From Streptomyces viridochromogenes DSM 40736 (GTDB lineage: Bacteria > Actinomycetota > Actinomycetes > Streptomycetales > Streptomycetaceae): a stretch of DNA of 64,000 nt. The first letter of the stretch is position 1, and the number at the start of each line of letters is the position of its first letter. This document shows positions 35,008 to 46,448 of this stretch, one piece after another. The notes under the pieces were generated by a model. The model was not told where the DNA came from, did not search any database, and saw only the letters and a program-made list of their open reading frames with translations. The translations under genes and the position numbers were made by a program. The stretch covers positions 3,639,538-3,703,537 of the forward strand of contig NZ_GG657757.1 in assembly GCF_000158955.1 (NCBI RefSeq), written 5' to 3'.

Positions 35008-36783
35008 TCACTTGCCGTAGGCGAGCATCAACTTCTCCTTCGTGTCGTCGTTCCCGCTCAGCCGGGTGCTCGAGATGTAGAAGCGCCCGCCGACCCAGTC
35101 GATGTCCTTGGAGAAGAAGCCGTTCTCGATGTCCGCGGCGCCCTGCGGGTTCTGCAGCAGCTTGACCGGCTTGTGGCCGCTGCCGCCGGTCGGGATGGAC
35201 ACGACCTGGCCGCCCGCGTCGTACGACGGCTCCACATAGGCGATGAGCTTGTCGCCCTCGACCTTCATCGGCAGCATCGACTCGTCCACCGGGGACTTCA
35301 CACGCCACTTCTCCTTACCGGTGGCGAGGTTGACCGCGACGATCTCGTTGGCGCCGGTGGTCGCCTCGGTCGGCAGGTAGAGCGTGGTGTCGTCGGCGGC
35401 GACGCCCTGGCAGCCCTGGAGGTCGCGCTCGAGGATGGCCCAGCCGCACTCGGGGGCGAAGTCCTCGTCGAAGCCGACCTGCGACTGGAACTTGCCGCCG
35501 GAGGTGAAGGTGGAGATGTTCCAGGCCTTCTTGTCCTCGTTGGTGCTGTAGACGACCAGCGGGCTCACGGAGTAGGTGCGCGCGACCCGCCAGCCCTTGT
35601 CGAACTTCTGGGTCCACTCGACCTTGCCGGTGCGCGGGTCGAGCTGCTGCACCTCGTCGTGCTCGTTGGTGCCTCCGGCGCCGCAGGAGGAGACGGCGAT
35701 CAGCTTCTCGCCGCCGGCGAACGCGGAGGGGAAGCAGGACGCGCCGTAGCGCCTCTTGTCGAAGAGCTTGTCGCCGTTGGTGATGTCGTACGCCGTGCCG
35801 GACTGGGAACGGCCCACCATCAGCGTCTTGCCGGTGACGGTCAGCTCGACGGAGAGCGTGGAGTCGAACAGGGCGCCGTCGGCGACCTCCTGCTTCCAGC
35901 CCTTCTCCCCGGTGTTCAGGTCGATCTCCTGGAGCTGGTTGCACTCGGCGCGGTCGCTGCTGCCGCTCATGTACGCGACGATGATCTTGTCTTCGGAGGT
36001 CTTCTCCGGAGTGGTCGCGCAGATCTTCTGCGGGAAGGTGATCGGGTCCCAACTCGGCTTGCCGTCACCGACGTTGTAGGCGAGGAGCTGCTTGTACGCC
36101 GCCTTCACCGCCGTCTTGTCGGTGATCCACATGCCGGGGGCGTCGGCGCCGGAACCGGGCGCGTCGGGCCCCTCCTTGTACCAGAGGACCTTCGCCTCGC
36201 CGGCCTGGCGGCCCTCGTTGAGGTTCTCCGGGTCCTCGCCGCCGTCGCCGCTGCCGTCACCGGGGTTGACCGGGGAGGCGCCCTGCTTGCCGTCGCCGCT
36301 CTGCTGGGCGACGGGCTTCTTCTTGCCCTTGCCGTCGTCGCCGCCGGTGACCGCCCACACGGTGCCGCCGACGACGAGCAGCGCGGCGACGGCCGCACCG
36401 ATGATCAGGGCGGGCTTGCCCTTGAAGGGGTTGCCCGAGCCGCCCCCGGGGGGCGGAGTGCCGGGCGCGCCCGGGTACTGCGGCGGCGGGTAGCCGTAGC
36501 CGGGCTGGGCGTACGGTCCGGGCTGCTGCGGCTGGCCGTAGGGGCCGGGCTGCGGCGGCCCGTACGGACCCGGCTGCTGCGGCTGCTGCGGCTGCGCATA
36601 CGGTCCGGGCTGCTGCGGGTAGCCGTATCCCGGCTGCGGCGGCCCCTGCGGAGGCGGCGGCGTCTGGGGCGGGCCCTGCGGCGGTGGCGGAGTCTGCGGT
36701 GCTCCGAAACCACCACCCTGCGGCGGCTGGCCCTGCGGTGCGCCGAAGCTGCCGTGCGGCGGCTGACCGGGCGGCTGAGTCAT
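35008..36783 (-). CDS. Membrane-anchored PQQ-like beta-propeller protein (copy 1)
   Basis: The 591-residue protein starts at ATG 36783 behind GGGGGAAA and has the same plan as its downstream paralogue. A Pro/Gly/Gln-rich tail (1-120) with PGYGYPQQPGPY repeats leads to one membrane helix at about 124-145 (ALIIGAAVAALLVVGGTVWA). The external propeller has blocks such as DPRTGKVEWTQKFDKGW and VNLATGKEKWRVKSP. Cys pairs in the outer domain (for example CATTPEKT and CSQ/CNQ motifs) could form disulfides. Tandem duplication is evident from the shared ends. The two proteins may act as a pair in envelope sensing or assembly; this is inference only. Confidence 0.82.
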   Translation of the reverse strand: MTQPPGQPPHGSFGAPQGQPPQGGGFGAPQTPPPPQGPPQTPPPPQGPPQPGYGYPQQPGPYAQPQQPQQPGPYGPPQPGPYGQPQQPGPYAQPGYGYPPPQYPGAPGTPPPGGGSGNPFKGKPALIIGAAVAALLVVGGTVWAVTGGDDGKGKKKPVAQQSGDGKQGASPVNPGDGSGDGGEDPENLNEGRQAGEAKVLWYKEGPDAPGSGADAPGMWITDKTAVKAAYKQLLAYNVGDGKPSWDPITFPQKICATTPEKTSEDKIIVAYMSGSSDRAECNQLQEIDLNTGEKGWKQEVADGALFDSTLSVELTVTGKTLMVGRSQSGTAYDITNGDKLFDKRRYGASCFPSAFAGGEKLIAVSSCGAGGTNEHDEVQQLDPRTGKVEWTQKFDKGWRVARTYSVSPLVVYSTNEDKKAWNISTFTSGGKFQSQVGFDEDFAPECGWAILERDLQGCQGVAADDTTLYLPTEATTGANEIVAVNLATGKEKWRVKSPVDESMLPMKVEGDKLIAYVEPSYDAGGQVVSIPTGGSGHKPVKLLQNPQGAADIENGFFSKDIDWVGGRFYISSTRLSGNDDTKEKLMLAYGK

Positions 36784-36975
36784 CAGCGGTTTCCCCCGTT
36801 CCATCACTGATTTTTAGCCACGCCCTGAGGTACGCGATGAGCTCAGAGTCGCTTCATAAAGTTCTAAGACGCCTCTTTCTATCACCAGGTTCCGACAGCG
36901 CACTGGGCCGATCACCCCCTGTTCCCAAGGGAGGACCGGCCCGTGATGCCGTCGTTATGCGCCTTCACGCACCCT

Positions 36976-38787
<1,812 letters not shown>

Positions 38788-38857
38788 TACTCTCCTGACA
38801 GGCGGGACGATCGACTCTCCAGGGTAGTCGGGCCGCGAGGTGCTCCGGCCGGGGTCC

Positions 38858-40117
38858 TCACAAGCTCTCGGACGCCTCCTGGCGGCGCTGGTACCGAGAC
38901 ACGTCCAGCAGCCTCTCGTCGAACGGCAGCGCCTTGTCGAGGGGGCCGATCCTGTGCTCCGCCTCCACACAGCGCGGATCGTCGCGCCAGGCCAGGCCGG
39001 ACACGGCGCCGATGCGGATCGACTGCAGCTCGTCGTGGGTGAGCGCGGCCAGCGCGTCCCCCACTTCCGGCTCGCCCGCCCGGTGGTGCGCGAGCCAGTG
39101 GCACACCGCCTCGCGTACGAAGGGGTCCGGGTCCCGGGCCAGGGTGAGCACCGCGGTGAGACTCTCGGGGCGGACCAGGGGCCGGCCGTCCTCGGACTGC
39201 TCCAGGGTCTCGGGGATCAGGGCGCGCACCGCCGGGTCCGGGTGGGTCAGGTGCGACAGTCCGACGGCCTCGATCTCCGGGGCGTTGTCGTGGGTCATCG
39301 CGTGCAGGACGACCGCCAGCACCTCCGGGTCCTGTTCCTCCTCCGCCCAGGGCACGAGCTCCCTCCCCCGGTTCCAGAACGGCTGGCGTCCGGTGACGAT
39401 GTCCCCGAAGATCAGGGACAGCAGGAGGTCGGCGCCGAGCAGGCGGTGCGATCGGTCGGGGTGGTTGAGCAGGTCCCTGCTCCACTGCCAGGTCTCCTCG
39501 TCGACCCGGCGGCCGAGCGTGAAGACGACCTCGCTCCACACGACGTGGCCCCGGTCGGGGTGGGCGAGGGCACGCGCGGCCAGGTCGTCGAAGTGGGTGC
39601 GGATGCCGTAGCGGGCCTCCATGGAGGTGAGGACCGCCCGGTGCTCGTCGCGCACGGTCACCCCGCCCAGCGTCACCTGCTCACACCACCAGCCGACCTC
39701 GTCGTCCTCGACCCGGACCCGTTCGACGGGCCCGGTGAGTCCGGTGACGCGGCGCAGCTCCGCCTCCACATCCGTCTCGGCCCAGTGCCGGGCACGGGCC
39801 AGCAGCTCCTGGCGCACCGGCGCGGGGAGGGGCGCCCGGTGCGTGGCGAGTGCGTCGACCATGTGGTGCGATCCGCCGTCCACGGCCCGCAGCAGCGGAG
39901 TGGTCCCGTCGGGCAGCGGGCGCAGCGGGTCGGCACCGGCTTCGAGCAGCGCCTCGACGACGGGTTCGTCGTACGCCGCCACGGCCCGGCACAGGACCGG
40001 GAGGCCGTCGGTTCCGTCGACGGTGTCCGGGTCGGCCCCGGCCTCCAGCGACGCGCGGACCTCGTCCGCGTCTCCGTCTCGCACGGCCGCGACCAGTCGC
40101 TCCACTGTGCCCCCCAT
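38858..40117 (-). CDS. Ankyrin and HEAT-like repeat protein
   Basis: The 419-residue protein starts at ATG 40117. The N-terminal 100 residues contain two to three ankyrin repeats (EVRASLEAGADPDTVDGTDG; VVEALLEAGADPLRPLPDGT). The middle part is not recognised. From about 225 it has helical repeats like HEAT (DPEVLAVVLHAMTHDNAPEI; DPAVRALIPETLEQS; DPDPFVREAVCHWLAHHR). It is presumably a protein-binding scaffold in the cytoplasm. It lies between uup-like and ispE genes and is transcribed with them. Confidence 0.85.
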   Translation of the reverse strand: MGGTVERLVAAVRDGDADEVRASLEAGADPDTVDGTDGLPVLCRAVAAYDEPVVEALLEAGADPLRPLPDGTTPLLRAVDGGSHHMVDALATHRAPLPAPVRQELLARARHWAETDVEAELRRVTGLTGPVERVRVEDDEVGWWCEQVTLGGVTVRDEHRAVLTSMEARYGIRTHFDDLAARALAHPDRGHVVWSEVVFTLGRRVDEETWQWSRDLLNHPDRSHRLLGADLLLSLIFGDIVTGRQPFWNRGRELVPWAEEEQDPEVLAVVLHAMTHDNAPEIEAVGLSHLTHPDPAVRALIPETLEQSEDGRPLVRPESLTAVLTLARDPDPFVREAVCHWLAHHRAGEPEVGDALAALTHDELQSIRIGAVSGLAWRDDPRCVEAEHRIGPLDKALPFDERLLDVSRYQRRQEASESL

Positions 40118-40166
40118 GTCGGCAACCGGGGGAGCCTATGCGGCTCGCTGCGGCCGGGTCACGTGG

Positions 40167-41069
40167 TTAACCGGCGCCGGCGACCGTGGCCCCGGGTGCC
40201 GGGCCCAGGGCCGTGCGCACGGTCCGGCACGTGCCGGACGCCACCAGCGCCTGTGCCACCGCGGCCGCCGACTCCGGGTCGCGGACGAGGAACGCCGTGG
40301 TCGGGCCGGAGCCGGAGACCAGGGCGGCGAGGGCCCCGGCGGCCCGGCCGGTGGCCAGGGTCGCGGCGAGCTCCGGGAAGAGGGAGAGGGCGGCGGGCTG
40401 GAGGTCGTTGGAGACGGTGGCGGCGAGCGCGTCCGGGTCGCCCTTGGCGAGGGCGGCGATGAGTTCCTGGGAGGCGACCGGGTCCGGGATGTCGGTGCCC
40501 TCGCCGAGACGGTCGAACTCCCGGAACACGGCCGGGGTGGACAGGCCCCGCCCGGCCATCGCGAACACCCAGTGGAAGGTGCCGCCGGTCTCCAGGGGCG
40601 TCAGCTGCTCGCCCCGCCCGATCCCGAGGGCCGCCCCGCCCACCAGGCTGAACGGCACGTCGCTGCCCAACTCGGCGCAGATGGCGAGCAGTTCCTCGCG
40701 GGAGGCGCCGGTCCCCCACAGCGCGTCGCAGGCCACCAGGGCAGCGGCGCCGTCCGCGCTGCCGCCCGCCATGCCGCCGGCGACGGGGATGTCCTTGGCG
40801 ATGTGGATGTGGACGCCGGGGTCACGGCCGTACCGCGCGGCGAGCGCTTCGGCCGCACGGGCGGCCAGGTTCGTGCGGTCCAGCGGGACCTGGTCGGCGT
40901 CCGGGCCCGCGCAGGTGATGCGGAGCTCGTCGGCGGGGGTGACGGTGACCTCGTCGTAGAGGCCGACCGCGAGGAAGACGTTGGCCAGGGGATGGAAGCC
41001 GTCGGAGCGGGCGGGGCCCACCGCCAGCTGCACGTTGACCTTGGCGGGGACGCGGACCGTGACGCTCAC
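40167..41069 (-). CDS. ispE: 4-diphosphocytidyl-2-C-methyl-D-erythritol kinase
   Basis: IspE is the ATP-dependent kinase of the MEP isoprenoid pathway. The 300-residue GHMP kinase begins with the family N-terminus [24 protein letters not shown]. The ATP loop is [16 protein letters not shown], and there is a C-terminal [11 protein letters not shown]. The GTG start overlaps the ksgA stop (GTGA at 41066-41069), so translation is coupled. The ksgA-ispE adjacency is conserved in actinobacteria. Confidence 0.96.
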   Translation of the reverse strand: MSVTVRVPAKVNVQLAVGPARSDGFHPLANVFLAVGLYDEVTVTPADELRITCAGPDADQVPLDRTNLAARAAEALAARYGRDPGVHIHIAKDIPVAGGMAGGSADGAAALVACDALWGTGASREELLAICAELGSDVPFSLVGGAALGIGRGEQLTPLETGGTFHWVFAMAGRGLSTPAVFREFDRLGEGTDIPDPVASQELIAALAKGDPDALAATVSNDLQPAALSLFPELAATLATGRAAGALAALVSGSGPTTAFLVRDPESAAAVAQALVASGTCRTVRTALGPAPGATVAGAG

Positions 41070-41953
41070 GCGGGCTCCTTCTCCTCGTGCCGCTTCGCCT
41101 TGTGCTCGGCGATACGCGCGAACTCCTCCACGGTCAGCGACTCGCCCCGGGCCTGCGGGGAGACCCCGGCGGCGACCAGGGCCGTCTCGGCGGCGGCAGC
41201 GGAACCGGCCCAGCCGGCGAGCGCGGCCCGCAGCGTCTTGCGGCGCTGGGCGAACGCCGCGTCCACGACGGCGAAGACCTCGGCCTTCGACGCCGTCGTC
41301 TTGACCGGCTCGGTCCGGCGGACCAGGGAGACCAGTCCGCTGTCGACGTTGGGCGCCGGCCAGAAGACGTTCCGGCCGATGGCGCCGGCCCGCTTGACCT
41401 CGGCGTACCAGTTGGCCTTGACCGAGGGCACGCCGTACACCTTCGAGCCGGGGGCGGCGGCGAGGCGGTCGGCGACCTCCGACTGGACCATGACGAGGGT
41501 GCGTTCGATGGTCGGGAAGGTGTCGAGCATGTGCAGCAGCACCGGGACGGCCACGTTGTAGGGGAGGTTGGCGACCAGCGCGGTCGGGGCGGGGCCCGGC
41601 AGCTCCGTGACGTGCATCGCGTCGCAGTGGACGAGGGCGAAGCGGTCGGCGCGGTCCGGCATGCGGGCCGTGATGGTCGCGGGCAGCGCGGCGGCGAGCA
41701 CGTCGTCGATCTCGACGGCCGTGACGCGGTCGGCGACCTCCAGCAGCGCGAGCGTCAGTGACCCGAGCCCCGGGCCCACCTCGACGGCGACGTCGTCGGG
41801 GCGGACCTGTGCGGTGCGGACGATGCGGCGGACGGTGTTCGCGTCGATCACGAAGTTCTGGCCGCGTTGTTTGGTGGGGCGTACGCCGAGGGTGGTCGCG
41901 AGGTCGCGGATGTCGGCGGGGCCCAGGAGGGCGTCGGGGGTGGGGCTGGTCAC
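41066..41953 (-). CDS. ksgA: 16S rRNA (adenine1518-N6/adenine1519-N6)-dimethyltransferase
   Basis: KsgA/RsmA dimethylates two adenosines near the 3' end of 16S rRNA. The start [16 protein letters not shown] at GTG 41953 gives 295 residues; an in-frame extension to about 42061 is possible, and the ribosome site is weak. Motifs: [20 protein letters not shown], the SAM loop [14 protein letters not shown], the catalytic NLPYNVAVP and the terminal [12 protein letters not shown]. It is the first gene of a coupled ksgA-ispE pair. Confidence 0.93.
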   Translation of the reverse strand: MTSPTPDALLGPADIRDLATTLGVRPTKQRGQNFVIDANTVRRIVRTAQVRPDDVAVEVGPGLGSLTLALLEVADRVTAVEIDDVLAAALPATITARMPDRADRFALVHCDAMHVTELPGPAPTALVANLPYNVAVPVLLHMLDTFPTIERTLVMVQSEVADRLAAAPGSKVYGVPSVKANWYAEVKRAGAIGRNVFWPAPNVDSGLVSLVRRTEPVKTTASKAEVFAVVDAAFAQRRKTLRAALAGWAGSAAAAETALVAAGVSPQARGESLTVEEFARIAEHKAKRHEEKEPA

Positions 41954-42101
41954 GGGGACAAGGGTACGGGGGGTTTCCACGGGCGGTTTCCGGTGCTCGG
42001 TGTCGGGGCTGGGGGCGGGGTGTTGCGCGGCCCGGCGGTGCGGGGTGCCGCCCGCGCCCACCCGTGCCGCCCCAGCGGCACGACTGCCCGCAGCTGAGCA
42101 G

Positions 42102-43652
42102 CTAACTGTGCAGTCTGCCGCCGCAGTGGGGCCATGGGCTTGTGCCCTGTTTCACGTAGAGCTTCTTCGCTCGGTAGGTCTGTTCGGCCGCCGGGGCGTC
42201 CTGGGGGCGGCCTCGGCCGCCGAGGGACTGCCAGGTATGGGTGTCGAACTGGTACAGGCCGCCGTAGGTGCCCGAGGAGTCGACCGCGTCGGGGCGGCCG
42301 CCGGACTCGCAGGCGGCGAGGCCCTGCCAGTCGAGGTGGTCGGCGCCCCGCACCGAGTCCGGGGGCGGTTTGGTGCCGACCTTCACCAGTTGCGGGCGTG
42401 CCGCGCGCACCAGCTCGGCCTTGATACGGCGCGGCTTCTGCTGGACGCCGTTGACCGTGCGCAGGGAGTAGGTGACGCGGCGCAGACCGGGCTCTCCCGC
42501 CTGTTCGACGACCTCCGTGCCGCGGAACAGGGCCGGGTCCTCGATCCGCCGTACGGGGAACGGGATCGGCTCGTCACGGACCTCCCTGCCGCCGGTGATC
42601 CGCAGCACCGTGACGGTCTGCCCGTCGCGCGGGAAGCTGCCCTGCGGGACCGACGTGGTGTCCTGGCCGCGCAGCGTGATGCCGGCCTCCTCGACCGCGT
42701 CCAGCACGGTGGCCGCGTTGGTGCGGACGGTGCGGGCCCGGCCGTCGGCCATGATCGTGACCGTGCGCTCGGTCCGTACGTCCAGCGCGAGCCCCGCGCG
42801 GCCGATCCGCTGGGCGCGGGACGCGGACACGTACGCGCCTTCCTGGCGGACCCCGAGTTGTCTGAGCGCCCCGGCGACCGTGTGCGCTGTCGTCCACACC
42901 TCGCGCCGGTCGCCGTCGAGGGTGAGCCGCACGGGGCGGGCGTAGTGCACGGCGATCTCGTCGCCGCTGGTGAGCCGCGCGCCGGGGCCGGGCGCGACCA
43001 CGTCGTGGGCGCCGATCTCGACGCCCTCCTCCGCCAGCAGCTCGGTGACGTCGTCGGCGAAGGTGTGCAGGGTGCGGGCCTTGCCGTCGACGTTCAGCTC
43101 GATCGCCTTGTCCTTGGCGACGAACGCGGTGGTGCCGCCCGCCAGGAAGGCGACGACCAGGGCCTGCGGGAGCAGCCGCCGCATGGAGCCGTCGCCCGGG
43201 CGCTCGACGTAGCGCGTCTTGCGCCGGCGCGCGGATCTCCGGTGGGAGCCGGTACGCGCCCCCGTACGCGATCCGGCACGCGCCTCGGCGCGGGCTTCGG
43301 CGCGGGCTTCGACGCGTGATCCGGCCGGCATTTCCGTACGCGACTCCGGGCGCGGCTCCGTCCGCGGCTCCAGGCGCGGCTCCGTCCGCGGCTCCGGGCG
43401 AGGGCCCACGCGGGGCGGGCCGACGGTGAACGCCGGTGCCGGTGCGGCGCCCGTGGGGCCCTGCCGGGGCAGCCCGGGCAGGGGCGGTTCCTCGTAGGCG
43501 GGCCGGTAGGTGTCCACGTGTCCGCCGGTCGTCCTGTGGCCGAGTGTCTCGGCGGTGTGCAGATCAGCGGGCGGCGCGTCGTAGCCGCCGTACACCGGTT
43601 CCAGGTAGGCCGGGCCGTACGTCTCGTACGTCTCGTAGTGCGAGTTGCTCAC
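42102..43652 (-). CDS. rpfB: Resuscitation-promoting factor RpfB (membrane-anchored muralytic enzyme)
   Basis: RpfB cleaves peptidoglycan and supports outgrowth and spore germination. The start at GTG 43652 has a GGAG site 9 bases before it and gives 516 residues. Order of parts: a hydrophilic N-terminal region with Arg/Glu/Pro low-complexity repeats at about 84-130, a membrane helix at about 160-180, three DUF348 domains (185-350), a G5 domain (350-430) and the transglycosylase-like Rpf domain (about 440-516). Catalytic Glu449 is in AACESGGRP. Cys448 and Cys510 form the expected disulfide. The long basic cytoplasmic tail is unusual. It lies between ksgA and tatD, as in related genomes. Confidence 0.94.
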   Translation of the reverse strand: MSNSHYETYETYGPAYLEPVYGGYDAPPADLHTAETLGHRTTGGHVDTYRPAYEEPPLPGLPRQGPTGAAPAPAFTVGPPRVGPRPEPRTEPRLEPRTEPRPESRTEMPAGSRVEARAEARAEARAGSRTGARTGSHRRSARRRKTRYVERPGDGSMRRLLPQALVVAFLAGGTTAFVAKDKAIELNVDGKARTLHTFADDVTELLAEEGVEIGAHDVVAPGPGARLTSGDEIAVHYARPVRLTLDGDRREVWTTAHTVAGALRQLGVRQEGAYVSASRAQRIGRAGLALDVRTERTVTIMADGRARTVRTNAATVLDAVEEAGITLRGQDTTSVPQGSFPRDGQTVTVLRITGGREVRDEPIPFPVRRIEDPALFRGTEVVEQAGEPGLRRVTYSLRTVNGVQQKPRRIKAELVRAARPQLVKVGTKPPPDSVRGADHLDWQGLAACESGGRPDAVDSSGTYGGLYQFDTHTWQSLGGRGRPQDAPAAEQTYRAKKLYVKQGTSPWPHCGGRLHS

Positions 43653-43772
43653 GCCGACGCGCTCCAGGGGCCGGAGGGGGTCCAGAGGGGTCCGGATCGG
43701 GCCCCCAGAACCTAGCGGAGCGGCCGTCACTCTCCAAAGCGACGCGACTACGCACAGTCGTGCGGTGGAGGT

Positions 43773-43817
43773 GGCGGTATCGGCGGAGGCGGTATCGGCG
43801 GAGGCGGTATCGGCGGA
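43773..43817 (-). repeat. Three perfect 15-bp tandem repeats
   Basis: The unit GGCGGTATCGGCGGA occurs three times without mismatch (43773-43787, 43788-43802 and 43803-43817), with partial copies at each side. It lies between rpfB and the tatD stop, in the likely rpfB promoter region. Copy number may vary between strains. Confidence 0.9.
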
Positions 43818-43837
43818 GGCGGCGGATCAGCCGCGGA

Positions 43838-44728
43838 TCAGTAGCCGAAGGCGCGTGCCGTGTTCGCCGCGAGGGCCGTCGCCAGCGTGTCCTCGTCGAT
43901 GCCGCGCACCTCGGCCATGGCCCGCACGGTGATCGGCACGAGGTACGGGGCGCCCGGCCGCCCCCGGTACGGCGCCGGGGTGAGGAAGGGGGCGTCCGTC
44001 TCGACCAGCAGCAGTTCCGGCGGGGCCACCGCCACCGCGTCCCGCAGGTTCTGGGCGTTCTTGAAGGTGACGTTGCCGGCGAAGGACATGAAGTAGCCCG
44101 CGCTCGCGCAGATCTCCGCCATCTCGGCGTCGCCGGAGTAGCAGTGGAAGACGGTCCGCTCGGGAGCGCCCTCCTCCTTCAGGACGCGCAGGACGTCGGC
44201 GTGGGCCTCGCGGTCGTGGATGACCAGGGCCTTGCCGTGCCGCTTGGCGATCTCGATGTGGGCGCGGAAGGACCTCTCCTGGGCCTCCTTGCCCTCGGGC
44301 CCGGTGCGGAAGTAGTCGAGGCCCGTCTCGCCGACGCCCTTGACCTGCTCCAGCGCGGCCAGCCGGTCGATCTCGGCGAGCGCCTCGTCCAGTGCGCTCT
44401 GCCCGCCCGGTTCGCGCGCGCCCTGGCGCGACCAGCCGTCCGGGTCGCCGTGGACGATGCGCGGCGCCTCGTTCGGGTGCAGGGCGACGGTCGCGTGGAC
44501 GGCGTCGTACGCCGCCGCCGTCTGGGCGGCCCACCGGGAGCCCTTGAGGTCGCAGCCGACCTGCACGACCGTCGTCACTCCGACCGACGCCGCCTTCGCC
44601 AGCGCCTCCTCGACCGTGCCGGACTGCATGTCCAGGTGGGTGTGGGAGTCGGCGACCGGTACCCGGAGGGGTTCCGGGAGGGGCGGGGCCGCGTTCTTGT
44701 CCTGTCGGCCGGCGTCGTTCGAAGGCAT
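43838..44728 (-). CDS. tatD: TatD family metal-dependent deoxyribonuclease
   Basis: The 296-residue protein starts at ATG 44728 and has the TatD TIM barrel. Metal and active-site motifs are SHTHLD, GETGLDYFR, the HDR in VIHDREAHADVL, FHCYSGD and VETDAPFL. TatD proteins are 3'-5' exonucleases linked to DNA repair or quality control. It lies upstream of rpfB and downstream of a zinc-ribbon gene. The tatD-rpfB-ksgA-ispE order is conserved in actinobacteria. Confidence 0.95.
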   Translation of the reverse strand: MPSNDAGRQDKNAAPPLPEPLRVPVADSHTHLDMQSGTVEEALAKAASVGVTTVVQVGCDLKGSRWAAQTAAAYDAVHATVALHPNEAPRIVHGDPDGWSRQGAREPGGQSALDEALAEIDRLAALEQVKGVGETGLDYFRTGPEGKEAQERSFRAHIEIAKRHGKALVIHDREAHADVLRVLKEEGAPERTVFHCYSGDAEMAEICASAGYFMSFAGNVTFKNAQNLRDAVAVAPPELLLVETDAPFLTPAPYRGRPGAPYLVPITVRAMAEVRGIDEDTLATALAANTARAFGY

Positions 44729-44753
44729 GCCCCGATCCTACGAAAGGGCGACG

Positions 44754-44773
44754 CCCTCCCCGATGGGGGAGGG
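44754..44773 (-). terminator. Terminator after the zinc-ribbon gene
   Basis: CCCTCCCC (44754-44761) and GGGGAGGG (44766-44773) form an 8-bp stem with a 4-base loop; outer GACGCCCT/AGGGCGTC segments add a second stem. It lies 35 bases past the stop of the 44808 gene. Confidence 0.75.
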
Positions 44774-44807
44774 CCGGGAAGGGCGTCGACAAGGGGAGCC
44801 GGACGGG

Positions 44808-45230
44808 TCAGCTCGCCTTGCGCTGGAAGGGGTGCAGCAGGTCGGACAGATGCCAGTGGTGCTCGCGCTTCTCCTGGTCGCCCGCGTCGCCGGTCTCGGC
44901 GTCCGCCGTCGGGGTCTGCGCGGGCCCGGCCGGGGACACGCGCTGGGGCCGGTGCGCGGCGTCACGGGCCGACGCGACACGCCCGGCCCGCATGATCCGC
45001 ACGACGTGACCGTCACAGTTGTGGCAGGTGGGCTTGCTCAGAGGGGAGGGCACGACCTTGCCGTCCGCGACGTAGAGGACGAACTCGTGCCCGGTGCCGT
45101 CCGTGTGGTGCTCTATCTCGAACGACTGCTCCCAGCCGTGCCCGCATCGCATGCAGGCGAACGAGTACGACTCTTGGACGACGGCGTTCGCACCGGCGCG
45201 GAGCCCGGTCTGCCCTGCGATCTCACTCAT
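44808..45230 (-). CDS. Zinc-ribbon protein conserved in Streptomyces
   Basis: The 140-residue protein starts at ATG 45230. It contains two CxxC pairs (CMRCG near 26 and CHNCDG near 69), making one zinc ribbon, with an intervening beta region (YSFACMRCGHGW; EFVLYVADGKVV). The C-terminal half is acidic and low-complexity, ending HLSDLLHPFQRKAS. No function is known. It is monocistronic. An AGCGCCC direct repeat occurs upstream at 45406 and 45429. Confidence 0.88.
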   Translation of the reverse strand: MSEIAGQTGLRAGANAVVQESYSFACMRCGHGWEQSFEIEHHTDGTGHEFVLYVADGKVVPSPLSKPTCHNCDGHVVRIMRAGRVASARDAAHRPQRVSPAGPAQTPTADAETGDAGDQEKREHHWHLSDLLHPFQRKAS

Positions 45231-45518
45231 GCCAGCTCCTGTTGGTCCGCTGAGGCGTGAGGACGATTCCGTCCCCGCAACCCAGTGGACTCCTCAGCCG
45301 GCCGGAAGGCAGCAGACCTGCTGGAGTATTGGCGCCGATTTGGGCCTTCCTTGCCCCAGTGGCGGGTCCCCTTTGCCCACCCATGGGGCGCACGCTCAAA
45401 CGAAAAGCGCCCTGCTCAGAGGGTATTTAGCGCCCCTTTATAAGACGCGTCACTTCAGGCGCGGGGCTGTATCGATGTGCGGCTCCGCCGCGTGAGCGCG
45501 ACCAGCCACGGACCACCG
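45231..45518. other. Intergenic region between the zinc-ribbon gene and rsmI
   Basis: No gene is supported. AGCGCCC occurs twice (45406-45412 and 45429-45435), 23 bases apart, in AT-richer sequence that probably contains the zinc-ribbon gene's promoter on the minus strand. Nothing else is evident. Confidence 0.35.
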
Positions 45519-46364
45519 TCACCCGGAATTCTTCGCGGCAACAACAGCATCGAAAACCACGCGCTTCGGCACCCCTGCCTCCTGCGCCACGGCGGCGATG
45601 GCCTCCTTGCGCCGCTCCCCCGCCTCCTCCCGCACCCGGACCCTCCGCACGAACTCCTCGGGCCCGACGTCCTCCGGTCCCTTCTCGGGAGCCCCCTCCA
45701 CCACCACGGTGATCTCCCCGCGCACCCCCTCCGCGGCCCAGGCGGCGAGCTCCCCCAGTCCCCCGCGCCGGACCTCCTCGTACGTCTTCGTCAGCTCGCG
45801 GCACACCGCGCCCCGCCGCTCCGCCCCGAACACCTCGGCCATCGCGGCGAGCGTGTCGTCGAGCCGGTGCGGAGCCTCGAAGTACACGAGCGTCCGCCGC
45901 TCCCCGGCCACCTCCCGCAGCCGCCCCAGCCGCTCACCCGCCTTGCGCGGCAGGAACCCCTCGAAGCAGAACCGGTCCACGGGCAGCCCCGACAGCGCGA
46001 GCGCGGTGAGCACGGCCGACGGCCCGGGCACGGCGGTCACCCGCACGTCCCTCTCGACGGCGGCCGCGACCAGCCGGTACCCCGGGTCGGACACGGACGG
46101 CATCCCCGCGTCCGTGACGAGCAGCACCCGCGCCCCGCCCACCAGCTCCTCGACCAGTTCCGGCGTGCGCGCGGACTCGTTGCCCTCGAAGTACGACACC
46201 ACCCGCCCCTTGGGCGTGACGCCCAGCGCCTGGGTCAGCCGCCGCAGCCGACGCGTGTCCTCGGCGGCGACGACGTCGGCTCCGGCCAGCTCCTCGGCGA
46301 GCCGGGGCGGCGCGTCCGAGATGTCGCCGATGGGGGTGCCTGCGAGTACGAGGATTCCGGTCAC
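45519..46364 (-). CDS. rsmI: 16S rRNA (cytidine1402-2'-O)-methyltransferase
   Basis: RsmI methylates the ribose of C1402 in the decoding centre. The start GTG 46364 follows GGAGGATGGGGGC and gives 281 residues. Typical features are ILVLAGTPIGDISDAPPRL, AAEDTRRLRRL, SDAGMPSVSDPGYRLV and the C-terminal GEITVVVEGAPEK. It is divergent from pmt across 84 bases. Confidence 0.95.
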   Translation of the reverse strand: MTGILVLAGTPIGDISDAPPRLAEELAGADVVAAEDTRRLRRLTQALGVTPKGRVVSYFEGNESARTPELVEELVGGARVLLVTDAGMPSVSDPGYRLVAAAVERDVRVTAVPGPSAVLTALALSGLPVDRFCFEGFLPRKAGERLGRLREVAGERRTLVYFEAPHRLDDTLAAMAEVFGAERRGAVCRELTKTYEEVRRGGLGELAAWAAEGVRGEITVVVEGAPEKGPEDVGPEEFVRRVRVREEAGERRKEAIAAVAQEAGVPKRVVFDAVVAAKNSG

Positions 46365-46448
46365 GCCCCCATCCTCCCAGGGGCGGGTGTTGCGGACGCA
46401 TACGGCCATGCACGGGACTCACACAGCACGGTTCCCTACGATGGCGCG

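Noticed and set aside
43653..43837. c-di-AMP (ydaO) riboswitch before rpfB, as known for other Rpf genes
   Set aside because: The gap is too short and contains a simple repeat instead of the conserved riboswitch core.
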